Shown: positions 8,495 through 16,803, numbered from the stretch's first letter. The stretch is 64,000 bases of DNA from DASWYT01 sp965246875 (GCA_965246875.1 CBDFFU010000003.1:434001-498000); one strand, 5' to 3'. The notes: generated by a model not told the origin, from the sequence alone. Program-made: numbers and translations.

Positions 8495-9301
8495 TTAAAC
8501 GTCTTTCAACAACGCCTGAAATTTCGGGTGCAAAATCGGGTTGCCGGCAAACACTTCGCCACGGCCGAACATATCCTGGGCCAGTTTGAGGTCGGTGATC
8601 GTGCCACCGGCTTCGCGCACCAGTAAAATACCGGCGGCGATGTCCCATGGCTTCACGCCACCCAGATTGTAATTGATGTCAAACCGGCCAGCGGCGACAT
8701 AGGCCAGATTGAGACCGGCACAGGCATATTGCCGCACACCGGCGCAATTCTGGAAGATCAGCGCCCAGATATTTTGAAAACGCGCGATATCGTCTTTTTC
8801 ACGCATCATCGTGCCAAGGGCGACAATCGCGCGATCCAGTTCCTTGCGGCCCGACACGCGCAAACGCGAATTATTCATGAACGCCCCACCGCCCTTTTCG
8901 GCGCGAAACAACTCCTGGCGCACCGGGTCATAAGTGATACCCGCGACGATTTCTGCGGGGCCGCCGTCGGTCGTCTTTTCCAAGGCCATGGTGATGCACC
9001 AGTGTGGAATGCCATGCAAAAAGTTCGACGTGCCATCCAGCGGATCAATGATCCAGCGATAAGCTTTGTCCTTGCCGGCGATGACGCCGCCTTCTTCGTT
9101 GAGGAAGCCCCACTCGGGACGGTCTTTTTGCAAGCTCTCTACCAAGATTTCTTCGGACCGGCGGTCGGCGCGTGACACGAAATCGCCGGGGCCTTTGATC
9201 GAGACCTGCAGTTTCTCCACTTCGCCAAAATCACGCACTAAACTGCGCGCGGCTTTTTCAACAGCTTTGACCATAACGGCAAGATTGGGGGAGAGGGACA
9301 T
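8495..9301 (-). CDS. Inositol monophosphatase family protein, paralogue 1
   Basis: A 268-residue Mg-dependent sugar/inositol phosphatase of the SuhB/IMPase family. It has the metal-binding motifs NEEGG (residues ~71-75), WIIDPLDGTSNFLHG (~88-102) and PWDIAAGILLVREAGG (~217-232), all with key acids present. It is the last of three tandem paralogues and the most diverged. Candidates are an inositol-1-phosphatase, a histidinol-phosphatase or a CysQ-like enzyme; the sequence alone does not decide. Confidence 0.9.
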   Translation of the reverse strand: MSLSPNLAVMVKAVEKAARSLVRDFGEVEKLQVSIKGPGDFVSRADRRSEEILVESLQKDRPEWGFLNEEGGVIAGKDKAYRWIIDPLDGTSNFLHGIPHWCITMALEKTTDGGPAEIVAGITYDPVRQELFRAEKGGGAFMNNSRLRVSGRKELDRAIVALGTMMREKDDIARFQNIWALIFQNCAGVRQYACAGLNLAYVAAGRFDINYNLGGVKPWDIAAGILLVREAGGTITDLKLAQDMFGRGEVFAGNPILHPKFQALLKDV

Positions 9302-9321
9302 AAGGCTTAGGCTTTCAACAT

Positions 9322-10116
9322 TCAGGCTTTTAACAGGGGAATAAACTGATCATACAGTGTTTGATTAGCCGCGCACAAGACGTTGCTGGAATTGAGATGA
9401 ACGGGTTGATGATCAATATTGGTGACAATGCCGCCAGCTTCAGTGACTAAAAGCCAACCGGGCGCAATATCCCACGCTTTAGCTTTACCAAAATGCGCAA
9501 AAATATCGAGACGTCCAGTAGCGATAGATGCCATACACAAAGCCGAACAACGCAAAATAGCACCTGCTGCACACTGGGCAAAAATTTGTGCAACGGTATT
9601 GCCGAAGTCCTGACTGCGCGGATGCGGCGGTGACCCAATATCAATCCCTGCAGCTGCTTTTGCCAAGCTGTCTTTTTTGCTGTTAGTTTGAATCGGCTTG
9701 CCATTCAAAAACGCACCTTGGCCCTTGATAGCGGTAAACATTTCATCATGGACTGCATCATAGGTAACACCAACAATGACAGTACCATGTTGCTCCAAAG
9801 CGATATTGACAGCCCAAAACGGAATCCCATTGAGAAAATTCCCGGTTGCATCCAGCGGGTCAATGACCCAGCGATAACCCTCTGCATTCGCCGGACGCTC
9901 TGCACCTTCTTCACCCAGCACGCCGTAATCGGTAAAGGCTGCATCCAGAATCGCGGTAATCGTCTCTTCCGATTGCCGGTCGGCCAGCGATACCAGATCA
10001 CCCGGATTTTTATATTCCACCAGCAAGGTCTCGCGATTGCGAAACTGCTCCAGCAAGATGGCTCCTGCTGTACGTGCCGCCACGATCATGACATCAAGCT
10101 GAGACGATAGGGACAT
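9322..10116 (-). CDS. Inositol monophosphatase family protein, paralogue 2
   Basis: A 264-residue member of the same phosphatase family. The ATG at 10116 is preferred to the GTG at 10125 because AGGAG at 10125-10129 is eight bases ahead of it. The core motif reads DPLDATGNFLNG where relatives have DPLDGTxNFxHG: metal-binding acids and the catalytic Thr remain, but Gly to Ala and His to Asn changes border the active site. Closest to paralogue 3 (shared LLEQFRNR and YKNPGDL), so it arose by a recent tandem duplication and may have altered specificity. Confidence 0.88.
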   Translation of the reverse strand: MSLSSQLDVMIVAARTAGAILLEQFRNRETLLVEYKNPGDLVSLADRQSEETITAILDAAFTDYGVLGEEGAERPANAEGYRWVIDPLDATGNFLNGIPFWAVNIALEQHGTVIVGVTYDAVHDEMFTAIKGQGAFLNGKPIQTNSKKDSLAKAAAGIDIGSPPHPRSQDFGNTVAQIFAQCAAGAILRCSALCMASIATGRLDIFAHFGKAKAWDIAPGWLLVTEAGGIVTNIDHQPVHLNSSNVLCAANQTLYDQFIPLLKA

Positions 10117-10121
10117 AACAA

Positions 10122-10916
10122 TCACTCCTTTAACAGCGGCATAAACTGATCATGCAAAGATGAGTTGGCCGCACAAAAGATGTTGTCAGTCTGTGAGGTG
10201 ACAGCATTTCCCTGGGTGTCCGTAACGATTCCGTTGGCTTCTGTCACCAGCAATAATCCGGCATTGGTATCCCACGGGTTGACCTTGCCAAAATTCACAA
10301 ACAGATCGAGCCGGCCGGCCGCGATATAGGCCATCGCCAAGGCACATGACCGCACATTCATGACTGTTGCACACTGTGCAAAGGCTTTGGCAAAGGTTTT
10401 CGCATGGAGGGGGATGTTTGTCGCAGAAGGCGGGCCGATATCAAGGCTGACGGATGCCGCGCGCAATGCGTTTGTCTGTTTTGTTGCAATTTTCTGATTG
10501 TTTAAATAGGCACCTTGATCTTTGACAGCATGAAACAGTTCATCATGAACAGGATCATACGTCACGCCGGCAACAACAGTTCCAGCTTTTTCCATAGCGA
10601 TCGTCACGCACCAAAATGGAATGCCATGCAAAAAATCGCTGGTGCCATCCAGCGGGTCAATGACCCAGCGATAGCCACCGGCCATGGTTGCTTTGTCCGC
10701 GCCTTCTTCACCCAACATGCCGTAATCGGGAAACGCCTCGCTTAAGATGCGCACGATCGCTTCTTCCGATTCCCGGTCAGCGTCTGAAATCAAGTCACCC
10801 GGATTTTTATATTCAATCAGCAACGTGTCCCGGTTGCGGAATTGTTCCAGCAAACGGAGACCGGCCTCCCGCGCCGCTTGCATCATCACGGCGATATGCG
10901 GGTTATGCGCGGTCAT
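10122..10916 (-). CDS. Inositol monophosphatase family protein, paralogue 3
   Basis: A 264-residue phosphatase of the IMPase family with LGEEGAD, WVIDPLDGTSDFLHG and NPWDTNAGLLLV in the expected order. Unlike paralogue 1, the conserved Asn of the core motif is Asp (TSDF). It starts seven bases after the efp stop, so efp and the three phosphatase genes form one minus-strand operon. Its stop lies within the ribosome-binding region of paralogue 2. Confidence 0.9.
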   Translation of the reverse strand: MTAHNPHIAVMMQAAREAGLRLLEQFRNRDTLLIEYKNPGDLISDADRESEEAIVRILSEAFPDYGMLGEEGADKATMAGGYRWVIDPLDGTSDFLHGIPFWCVTIAMEKAGTVVAGVTYDPVHDELFHAVKDQGAYLNNQKIATKQTNALRAASVSLDIGPPSATNIPLHAKTFAKAFAQCATVMNVRSCALAMAYIAAGRLDLFVNFGKVNPWDTNAGLLLVTEANGIVTDTQGNAVTSQTDNIFCAANSSLHDQFMPLLKE

Positions 10917-10923
10917 GGCCAGA

Positions 10924-11490
10924 TTAATCCTTAGCGCGTTCGACGTAAGACCCGTCTTCGGTTTTGATCACGACGCGGGTGCCGGATTCGATAAATGGCG
11001 GCACCATGATGCGCGCGCCATTATCGAGGATCGCGGGCTTGTAAGATGACGACGCGGTTTGGCCTTTGACGACCGGGTCGGCTTCAACGATGGTAAAGGT
11101 GACCTGGTCAGGCAGCGACACATTGAGTGCTTCGCCTTCATACGATTCGATCTCGACCTTCATGCCGTCTTGCAGGAATTTGGCCTGGTCGCCCAAAATA
11201 GTTCCCGGCACGGCAACCTGTTCAAACGTTTCGATGTTCATGAAATTGTAATCGTCGCCCTCGGCATACAGATAGGTCGCATCGATTTGTTCCAGACGCA
11301 CACGCTCCAGCGTTTCCTGGGTGCGGAACCGCACGTTGGTTTTCGTATCAGACCGGATATCGCGCATCTCGATCTGCATGACCGCGGCCCCTTTGCCCGG
11401 CTGGTTGATCTCGGCTTTGGAGACGACCCACAACTTGCCCCCATACTCGATGACATGGCCATAGCGCAGGGTGATTGCATTTACTTTCAT
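10924..11490 (-). CDS. efp: Elongation factor P
   Basis: A 188-residue EF-P of standard length and three-domain layout, which binds the ribosome E site and relieves stalling at polyproline stretches. The exposed loop reads QPGKGAA with Lys33 at the position modified by EpmA-type enzymes in other bacteria; no modification gene is in the window. It heads the operon with the three IMPase-family genes. A likely customer is the neighbouring proline-rich OmpA-domain protein. Confidence 0.97.
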   Translation of the reverse strand: MKVNAITLRYGHVIEYGGKLWVVSKAEINQPGKGAAVMQIEMRDIRSDTKTNVRFRTQETLERVRLEQIDATYLYAEGDDYNFMNIETFEQVAVPGTILGDQAKFLQDGMKVEIESYEGEALNVSLPDQVTFTIVEADPVVKGQTASSSYKPAILDNGARIMVPPFIESGTRVVIKTEDGSYVERAKD

Positions 11491-11590
11491 GAGGTTTTTT
11501 ACCTGTTAAGCTTTGGAAGATTTGGCCAGAGATTAACGCGGATAGGGGCGAAAGGCAATTGGGCTGCCCGTTTTGTTATTTACAATGTGT

Positions 11591-12043
11591 CTAATTTGTC
11601 AGGCGAGGTGGAAATAAATAGGGGTGACGTTCACGCAAAGCATCTTTGTCTTTTTCTATGGCTTTGATCTTTTCTCGTGGTGAATGGTTAGCCCAATCTG
11701 ATACAGCCAGACCCAGCAAAGTACTGCCTGCCGTTGCCAATAAGAATATGTCGATAGCTGCAGGGAGGCCATGCGTAATAATTTTGCTCCCTATAGCAAT
11801 GAAATTACTTTCAAACAAAGCGAGTAATTTTTCTTTAGCGATTGCGCCTTTTATGCCAGCTTCAATCATCATGGCAATACCTGAAATCCCTGCAAATCCC
11901 ATCACTGCATAGGCTTCAAAAGTTTCCTTCTTTATATCTGCTGCATTTTGGCATAGTTGTTCAAAATGCTCTACGGGATGGCTGTATGCAGTTCCATCAT
12001 CCTCGTCACCGTTATCGAGCAAAGAGTCTTCGTCAAAATACAT
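11591..12043 (-). CDS. Hypothetical small membrane protein
   Basis: I do not recognise this 150-residue protein. It has an acidic N-terminus, hydrophobic segments at about 44-64 and 92-113 that could be membrane helices, and a charged C-terminal tail (EKIKAIEKDKDALRERH). It is more AT-rich than efp. The layout is similar to the next small protein upstream (122 residues), but sequence similarity between them is not obvious. Confidence 0.6.
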   Translation of the reverse strand: MYFDEDSLLDNGDEDDGTAYSHPVEHFEQLCQNAADIKKETFEAYAVMGFAGISGIAMMIEAGIKGAIAKEKLLALFESNFIAIGSKIITHGLPAAIDIFLLATAGSTLLGLAVSDWANHSPREKIKAIEKDKDALRERHPYLFPPRLTN

Positions 12044-12109
12044 GGAACATTATGTTTTAAGTTATGGCATTAAACAATAGGCATGAATTGATCTACGAGT
12101 CAATAAAAA

Positions 12110-12127
12110 AGCGCCATTAAAGGCGCT
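12110..12127 (-). terminator. Rho-independent terminator of the 12158-12526 gene
   Basis: On the minus strand AGCGCC and GGCGCT form a six-pair stem with a six-base loop, followed by a run of six T. It lies just downstream of the 122-residue membrane protein gene and insulates it from the next one. Confidence 0.75.
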
Positions 12128-12157
12128 CTTTTATATCACTTAAATCATGAGATAATC

Positions 12158-12526
12158 TTACGAATTTACGGATTGTGGTGTTGCAGTCTTGTTTTGGTTG
12201 GCAGGTTTTTTGGTCAAAGACGTCATGCCTTCAACGGCTGCCATAAATAACGTAAAGCCGCCGACAATCAAAGCACCGCCGCCAACATGGCTGATCATGT
12301 TATCATCCGGGGCTAAAACACCAATTGATATAGCATTGTTGGTCATTGCTTCTATCGAATCATGAACGTAACGCGCCAGATGCAGCACAGGCGTGACGGC
12401 AGCGCAAGCTCCCGCTACTTTAAGTAAATCTGGAAGTATGCTTTTTTGTTTCTGATCAGCATCAATCCGCTTGTTAACAGTAGCATCATCCCTATCACGT
12501 GACGGGCGAGAAGAATTTTTAGACAT
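12158..12526 (-). CDS. Hypothetical small membrane protein
   Basis: An unrecognised 122-residue protein with a strongly charged N-terminus, two hydrophobic stretches (about 34-54 and 80-100, the second glycine-rich) and a Lys/Asn/Thr-rich tail. It probably spans the membrane twice. It is followed by a good terminator at 12110-12127 and so appears monocistronic. The 148 bases upstream hold no other gene. Confidence 0.6.
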   Translation of the reverse strand: MSKNSSRPSRDRDDATVNKRIDADQKQKSILPDLLKVAGACAAVTPVLHLARYVHDSIEAMTNNAISIGVLAPDDNMISHVGGGALIVGGFTLFMAAVEGMTSLTKKPANQNKTATPQSVNS

Positions 12527-12674
12527 TTGAGATTACCATTCGATTTGTGTTTTGAAAAAATTATGTCGTGAACACATGAGCTGTTTTGAATAGCCCTGTC
12601 GTTCAAGGTTAAAAAAACCGCACAGTGAAATCCAAAAAAAGGATTTGATGACGATTTTCAGAATAAAAAGAAAT

Positions 12675-12860
12675 TTACAAAGGCGGTGCGTGGATCAACT
12701 GAAAGCCGACAATATGCGCGAAACGGGTGCCGTTATGGTCCATGTTGTGACGCATCACCCATTTATCCTGATTGTCGTATTGCAGACAGGGGCTGGTTGC
12801 ATCTAAAGATGCGCAATCAGCGTCAGAATCGGCCAGGGCGGGGATGAGAATCGAAATCAT
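12675..12860 (-). CDS. Doubtful small ORF
   Basis: A 61-codon open frame in the otherwise empty 12527-12956 interval. The product starts with a short hydrophobic run (ISILIPALA) and has two Cys within CASLDATSPC, which would fit a small exported protein. There is no clear Shine-Dalgarno sequence and I recognise no family. Without it, the interval contains only AT-rich sequence and the terminator at 12898-12927. Confidence 0.3.
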   Translation of the reverse strand: MISILIPALADSDADCASLDATSPCLQYDNQDKWVMRHNMDHNGTRFAHIVGFQLIHAPPL

Positions 12861-12897
12861 GAAGAGTTATGCTAATACCATAAGGCGCAAGGAGCAA

Positions 12898-12927
12898 GAC
12901 AAAAAGCGCTAATCGGCGCTTTTTGTC
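12898..12927. terminator. Bidirectional terminator hairpin
   Basis: GACAAAAAGCGC and GCGCTTTTTGTC form a perfect 12-pair stem around a six-base loop, with A/T-rich flanks in the stem giving a T-run on either strand. On the minus strand it ends the TPR-protein gene. Confidence 0.8.
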
Positions 12928-12956
12928 AAGTCATGCATTTTAAACTGTTGATTATT

Positions 12957-13379
12957 TTAAATGCTATCAGCGATTAAGGCGAAATATTGTTCGTCTTCGT
13001 CATCAAAAATCTCGTCGCCTTCCAACATGTAGGCGCGCAACAAGGCGTCTTTGGCCTGGGTCTGATCTCCCATTTCAAACGCGGACTTGCCGATCATCAA
13101 CCAGACATACGGATTGGTTACGCCTTCGGGGCAGTGCACAGCCAACTGAAAGGCTTCCAGGCTTTTGCCGTAATAATTCTGTTGAAAATAAGCGTCGCCA
13201 ATGGCGGCGTATAACCACGTGGCCGCCTCCCAGTCGGTGGCCGGTGCCGGGACCAAAGCCAGGGCTTCATGATAAAGTGCCAAGGCCTGATCAAAGGCGT
13301 CGTCTTCGAAATGGGCATCACCCTGTTCAGACAACGCCACGATTTGCGCATGCAATGCGGGATCGAGTTCGGATGTCAT
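12957..13379 (-). CDS. Tetratricopeptide repeat protein
   Basis: A 140-residue soluble protein made of three to four TPR-like helical pairs (EQGDAHFEDDAFDQALALYH near residue 18; AIGDAYFQQNYYGKSLEAF near 59; MIGKSAFEMGDQTQAKDAL near 95). No signal peptide. Such proteins serve as adaptors; the partner is not evident. It sits between the terminators of its own and of the ssb transcript. Confidence 0.8.
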   Translation of the reverse strand: MTSELDPALHAQIVALSEQGDAHFEDDAFDQALALYHEALALVPAPATDWEAATWLYAAIGDAYFQQNYYGKSLEAFQLAVHCPEGVTNPYVWLMIGKSAFEMGDQTQAKDALLRAYMLEGDEIFDDEDEQYFALIADSI

Positions 13380-13417
13380 GTCAACGATCTTTCGTTGTTC
13401 GGTGTGCGTTATAAAAA

Positions 13418-13447
13418 AAGCGCCCGCTAAGAATTCAGGTGCGCTTT
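13418..13447 (-). terminator. Terminator of ssb
   Basis: AAAGCGC and GCGCTTT arms about 16 bases apart, followed on the minus strand by a T-run, lie 22 bases beyond the ssb stop codon. Confidence 0.65.
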
Positions 13448-13468
13448 GTTCATTAAGTCAGCAAAGGC

Positions 13469-13978
13469 CTAAAACGGAATGTCGTCATCCAGCACATCAT
13501 TCATTGGCTGTGGTGCGCTGGTTGGATACGCGTTGCCCGAGCCTTGATTGTTGCCCACGGCTGGACGGCTATAACCGCCGCCGCCTTGACCGCCACCATA
13601 GTTGCCGCCGCCTTCGCCATCATTGGCGGCACGTTCCAGCAACGTCAATTCGCCACGATATTGGCGCAAGACCACTTCGGTTGTCATGTTTTCCTTACCA
13701 TCTTCACCCGTCCATTTGCGGCTTTCCAGCTGCCCTTCGATATAAACCTTGTTGCCTTTTTTCAGGAAACGTTCGGCCACACCGACCAAAGCGTCATTGA
13801 AAATGACGACACGATGCCATTGTGTGTTTTCTTTGCGCTCGCCGGTGGTTTTATCTTTCCAGCTCTCAGACGTCGCGACGCTGAAGCTTGCCACGCGCGC
13901 GCCATTTTGTGTCGCACGCACTTCCGGGTCCTTGCCTAGATTGCCGACCAAAATTACTTTATTCACACTGCCTGCCAT
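13469..13978 (-). CDS. ssb: Single-stranded DNA-binding protein
   Basis: A 169-residue SSB. The OB-fold occupies residues 1-~110 (NKVILVGNLGKDPEVR, WHRVVIFN, YIEGQLESRKW), then a Gly/Asn/Pro-rich linker, ending in the acidic tip DDDIPF that recruits replication and repair partners. The start at 13978 has GGAG six bases ahead; an in-frame ATG at 13990 would add four residues. It is monocistronic and divergent from the suf operon. Confidence 0.97.
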   Translation of the reverse strand: MAGSVNKVILVGNLGKDPEVRATQNGARVASFSVATSESWKDKTTGERKENTQWHRVVIFNDALVGVAERFLKKGNKVYIEGQLESRKWTGEDGKENMTTEVVLRQYRGELTLLERAANDGEGGGNYGGGQGGGGYSRPAVGNNQGSGNAYPTSAPQPMNDVLDDDIPF

Positions 13979-14119
13979 GAGTTTCTCCAAAAATTACATG
14001 TTGTATCAGTTACTTACAGAATAGTTGTCCGATAATTAATGCAAATTATCCGACTGTTCTTTCACCGCCATTCTAGCGGATTTTACGGACGAATCCAGCT
14101 CTTAATCTCTCTTTAACAC

Positions 14120-14149
14120 TTGCAAAACACCCCTGTTTTCGGGTATTTA
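14120..14149 (+). promoter_or_regulatory. Candidate suf operon promoter
   Basis: TTGCAA at 14120-14125 and TATTTA at 14144-14149, separated by 18 bases, form a moderate sigma-70-type promoter whose transcript would start about 80 bases before sufB, just ahead of the Fur-like box. Confidence 0.45.
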
Positions 14150-14169
14150 TAGAGACATCACTTCAATCT

Positions 14170-14184
14170 TGAGAATAATTATCA
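14170..14184. promoter_or_regulatory. Fur-box-like operator upstream of sufB
   Basis: TGAGAATAATTATCA matches the 7-1-7 Fur consensus TGATAATNATTATCA at all but one defined position and is itself an inverted repeat with one mismatch. It lies between the candidate promoter and sufB, a place suited to iron-dependent repression by Fur or a related regulator. Alphaproteobacteria may also use Irr, RirA or IscR for suf genes; the protein is therefore inferred. Confidence 0.6.
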
Positions 14185-14233
14185 GTCTGACCGTGTCAAA
14201 CCGGCAGGCTGCTATGCTACAGGACACAATTTC

Positions 14234-15700
14234 ATGGTCGCTACCGTCGAGACGCTTGAAACGCTCAAAGCCACGCAGGATAATTATAAATATGGTTTTA
14301 CCACTGATATTGATATGGAATTCGCGCCACAGGGTCTGAGCGAAGCTACCGTGCGCTACATCTCCGCCAAAAAGAATGAACCGGAATGGCTGCTGGAATG
14401 GCGCTTGAAGGCTTTTCGCATCTGGCAGGAGATGGCGGAACCGGATTGGGCGAAACTGAACTTCCCGCCATTCGATTATCAAAGCGCGTACTACTATGCC
14501 GAGCCGAAAAACAAACCGGCCCTGGCGTCGCTGGACGAGGTCGATCCGAAACTATTAGAGATGTACGAAAAACTTGGCATCCCGTTGCGCGAACAGGAAA
14601 TGCTTGCCGGCGTGGATACGCGCGGTGTCGCCGTGGATGCCGTATTTGATAGCGTGTCGGTCGCGACGACCTTCCGCAAAAAGCTGGCAGAGGTGGGCGT
14701 GATTTTCTGCCCGATCTCGGAAGCCGTGCAAACTCACCCCGATCTGGTGCGCCAATATCTGGGCACCGTTATTCCGATGGATGACAACAAATTTGCCGCA
14801 CTCAACTCCGCCGTGTTTACCGATGGCAGTTTTGTGTACATCCCGGAAGGCGTGCGCTGCCCGATGGAACTCTCCACCTATTTCCGCATCAACGCGAAAA
14901 ACACCGGGCAGTTTGAACGCACACTGATCATTGCCGAAAAAGGCTCTTACGTTTCATACTTAGAGGGCTGCACGGCACCACAGCGCGATGAAAACCAGTT
15001 GCACGCCGCGAACGTTGAACTGGTTGCGATGGACGATGCCGAGATTAAATATTCCACCGTGCAAAACTGGTATCCCGGCGATGAAAACGGTGTGGGCGGC
15101 ATTTTCAATTTCGTCACCAAACGCGGCATCTGCCGGGGCAAACGCTCTAAGATTTCCTGGACCCAGGTTGAAACGGGTTCCGCTATCACCTGGAAATACC
15201 CGTCATGTATTTTGCAGGGCGATGAGTCGGTGGGCGAATTTTATTCGGTTGCCATTACCAATAATTACCAGCAGGCCGACACCGGCACCAAAATGATTCA
15301 CATTGGCAAAAACACCAAATCCCGCATCGTGGCCAAAGGCATTTCCGCGCATCAGGCCGATAACACCTATCGCGGCCTGGTCAAAGTGTTGCCCGGTGCC
15401 GAAAACGCGCGTAACTTTACCCAGTGCGACAGTCTGTTGATCGGCGACCAATGCGGCGCACATACTGTACCGTATATCGAATGCCGCAACCCATCGGCGA
15501 CATTGGAACACGAGGCGACGACGGCCAAAATTTCCGACGATCAGATGTTCTATTGCCAGCAACGCGGGTTATCAGACGAAGAAGCTGTCGGCCTCATCGT
15601 CAACGGTTTCTGCCGTGAAGTGTTGCAGCATCTGCCGATGGAGTTTGCAGTCGAAGCGCAAAAGCTGATTGCGATTTCGCTTGAAGGCAGTGTGGGATAG
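14234..15700 (+). CDS. sufB: Fe-S assembly scaffold protein SufB
   Basis: A 488-residue subunit of the SufBCD scaffold that assembles iron-sulfur clusters in the cytoplasm. The beta-helix core carries signatures such as YLEGCTAP and WKYPSCILQGD, and the C-terminus ends with FAVEAQKLIAISLEGSVG, all typical. AGGA precedes the ATG by nine bases. It is the first gene of the operon behind the Fur-like box. A second, diverged copy of its last codons lies at 16200-16289. Confidence 0.97.
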   Translation: MVATVETLETLKATQDNYKYGFTTDIDMEFAPQGLSEATVRYISAKKNEPEWLLEWRLKAFRIWQEMAEPDWAKLNFPPFDYQSAYYYAEPKNKPALASLDEVDPKLLEMYEKLGIPLREQEMLAGVDTRGVAVDAVFDSVSVATTFRKKLAEVGVIFCPISEAVQTHPDLVRQYLGTVIPMDDNKFAALNSAVFTDGSFVYIPEGVRCPMELSTYFRINAKNTGQFERTLIIAEKGSYVSYLEGCTAPQRDENQLHAANVELVAMDDAEIKYSTVQNWYPGDENGVGGIFNFVTKRGICRGKRSKISWTQVETGSAITWKYPSCILQGDESVGEFYSVAITNNYQQADTGTKMIHIGKNTKSRIVAKGISAHQADNTYRGLVKVLPGAENARNFTQCDSLLIGDQCGAHTVPYIECRNPSATLEHEATTAKISDDQMFYCQQRGLSDEEAVGLIVNGFCREVLQHLPMEFAVEAQKLIAISLEGSVG

Positions 15701-16191
15701 TGAAATATCTTTTCCCACTGGTGATCATGCTGCTGACGTTTCCGGCTTTTGCCGTTGAAATGCCACGGCCGTTTTCCCAGATTGCGCAAATCGATGGCGT
15801 GACCGATGGTCTCACGGCTTTAGCGAATGAGAGTCTGCTCAAAACGCGGGACCATAACGGCCAGCCTTTCGCACATGTCACGCAACGCGAAACCGATGAT
15901 GGCGTAATTCCGCTGGCCGACGCCAACCGCATCATCGATCGCGGTGTCTTCAGTGCCTATGCGCGCCTGTGCCACGCGGACGATCGCGAACAGCAGACCT
16001 ATGCCGAATTGATGGCCCAGGAACGCCACAACCCGATGTGGAGTGATCGTCAGATCAGCTATATCGGCGTCTTGCACAGTGTTGCCATGGGTTTCATGCA
16101 GCAAAAACTTGTGTCATTAAACAACACTTGCGCCAAGGCCGACAAAGCCAATGTCGTTGCCTATTTCAAATATTTGGATGGGCGGAAATGA
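15700..16191 (+). CDS. Hypothetical exported protein inside the suf operon
   Basis: An unrecognised 163-residue protein with a signal peptide (MKYLFPLVIMLLTFPAFAVE, cleavage near residue 18). The mature part is mostly helical with two Cys (near 89 and 143) that could pair in the periplasm. The GTG start overlaps the sufB stop by one base; an ATG at 15727 is an alternative but would cut the signal peptide. It is an unusual periplasmic intruder between sufB and sufC and is bracketed by the true and the duplicated sufB tails. Confidence 0.7.
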   Translation: MKYLFPLVIMLLTFPAFAVEMPRPFSQIAQIDGVTDGLTALANESLLKTRDHNGQPFAHVTQRETDDGVIPLADANRIIDRGVFSAYARLCHADDREQQTYAELMAQERHNPMWSDRQISYIGVLHSVAMGFMQQKLVSLNNTCAKADKANVVAYFKYLDGRK

Positions 16192-16199
16192 TAATGGGA

Positions 16200-16289
16200 A
16201 TGTCCAATCAACTGCAACAGCGTGAAGTGAAATTTGCTGTCGAAGTGCAGAATCTGATGGCGATTTTGCTTGAGGGGAGTGTGGAATGA
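16200..16289 (+). pseudogene. Duplicated sufB 3' end
   Basis: A 29-codon open frame whose last 19 codons (16230-16286) align with the end of sufB (15641-15697) at 46 of 57 bases. The product ends FAVEVQNLMAILLEGSVE compared with FAVEAQKLIAISLEGSVG. Most differences keep the coding sense, so the copy probably came from another organism's sufB rather than from recent local duplication. Its stop overlaps the next gene's start as ATGA, preserving coupling. Confidence 0.75.
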
Positions 16290-16789
16290 AAAATAAAGTA
16301 ACTAGCAATATTTTTTCTGGAAGTGATGCTTTTCTTGAAAGTGCTGCATTATCAGTTTCAAAAAGAATTATTGAAGAATGTATAATTGAAGCATATGAGG
16401 AGTATGTAGACGCTATAAATAAAAAGCAAAGTAATCCTAATGATTTGCATGGCTACAAAAAAGAAGATTTTAAATCTAGAATAGTTTGCATTTTATTGTG
16501 CCATTATTTGTTGGATTATATCGAGAAAGATTTTTCTAATTTAACAGAAGATGAGTTTAAAGTTGCTATGATGGGAAATGTTACAAAACACAAAAAGCTT
16601 AATCAAAAACGATGGAAAAATTTCTTTGGCATAACTTCAGATGCGTTGTCGAGAAATAAAAACGTTATATCACTAGGTTTTCTGTTTCATAAAAGTAGAG
16701 TTAAAAATTTTAACGAGGCTGAAATAAATATTTCTCAAAACATCCAAAATGTTTTTTCTAAATATTTTGGCAATATTGAAACAACTTAA
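16286..16789 (+). CDS. AT-rich hypothetical protein inserted in the suf operon
   Basis: An unrecognised 167-residue soluble protein rich in Lys, Asn, Ile and Glu, with no signal peptide. It contains a short hydrophobic helix (IVCILLCHYLLDYI near residue 66). Its base composition is strikingly AT-rich against the flanking suf genes, and its start overlaps the stop of the duplicated sufB tail. Both indicate horizontal arrival together with that tail. A role in Fe-S assembly is not supported by anything I can see. Confidence 0.7.
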   Translation: MKNKVTSNIFSGSDAFLESAALSVSKRIIEECIIEAYEEYVDAINKKQSNPNDLHGYKKEDFKSRIVCILLCHYLLDYIEKDFSNLTEDEFKVAMMGNVTKHKKLNQKRWKNFFGITSDALSRNKNVISLGFLFHKSRVKNFNEAEINISQNIQNVFSKYFGNIETT

Positions 16790-16803
16790 CAATCGGATTT
16801 TTC

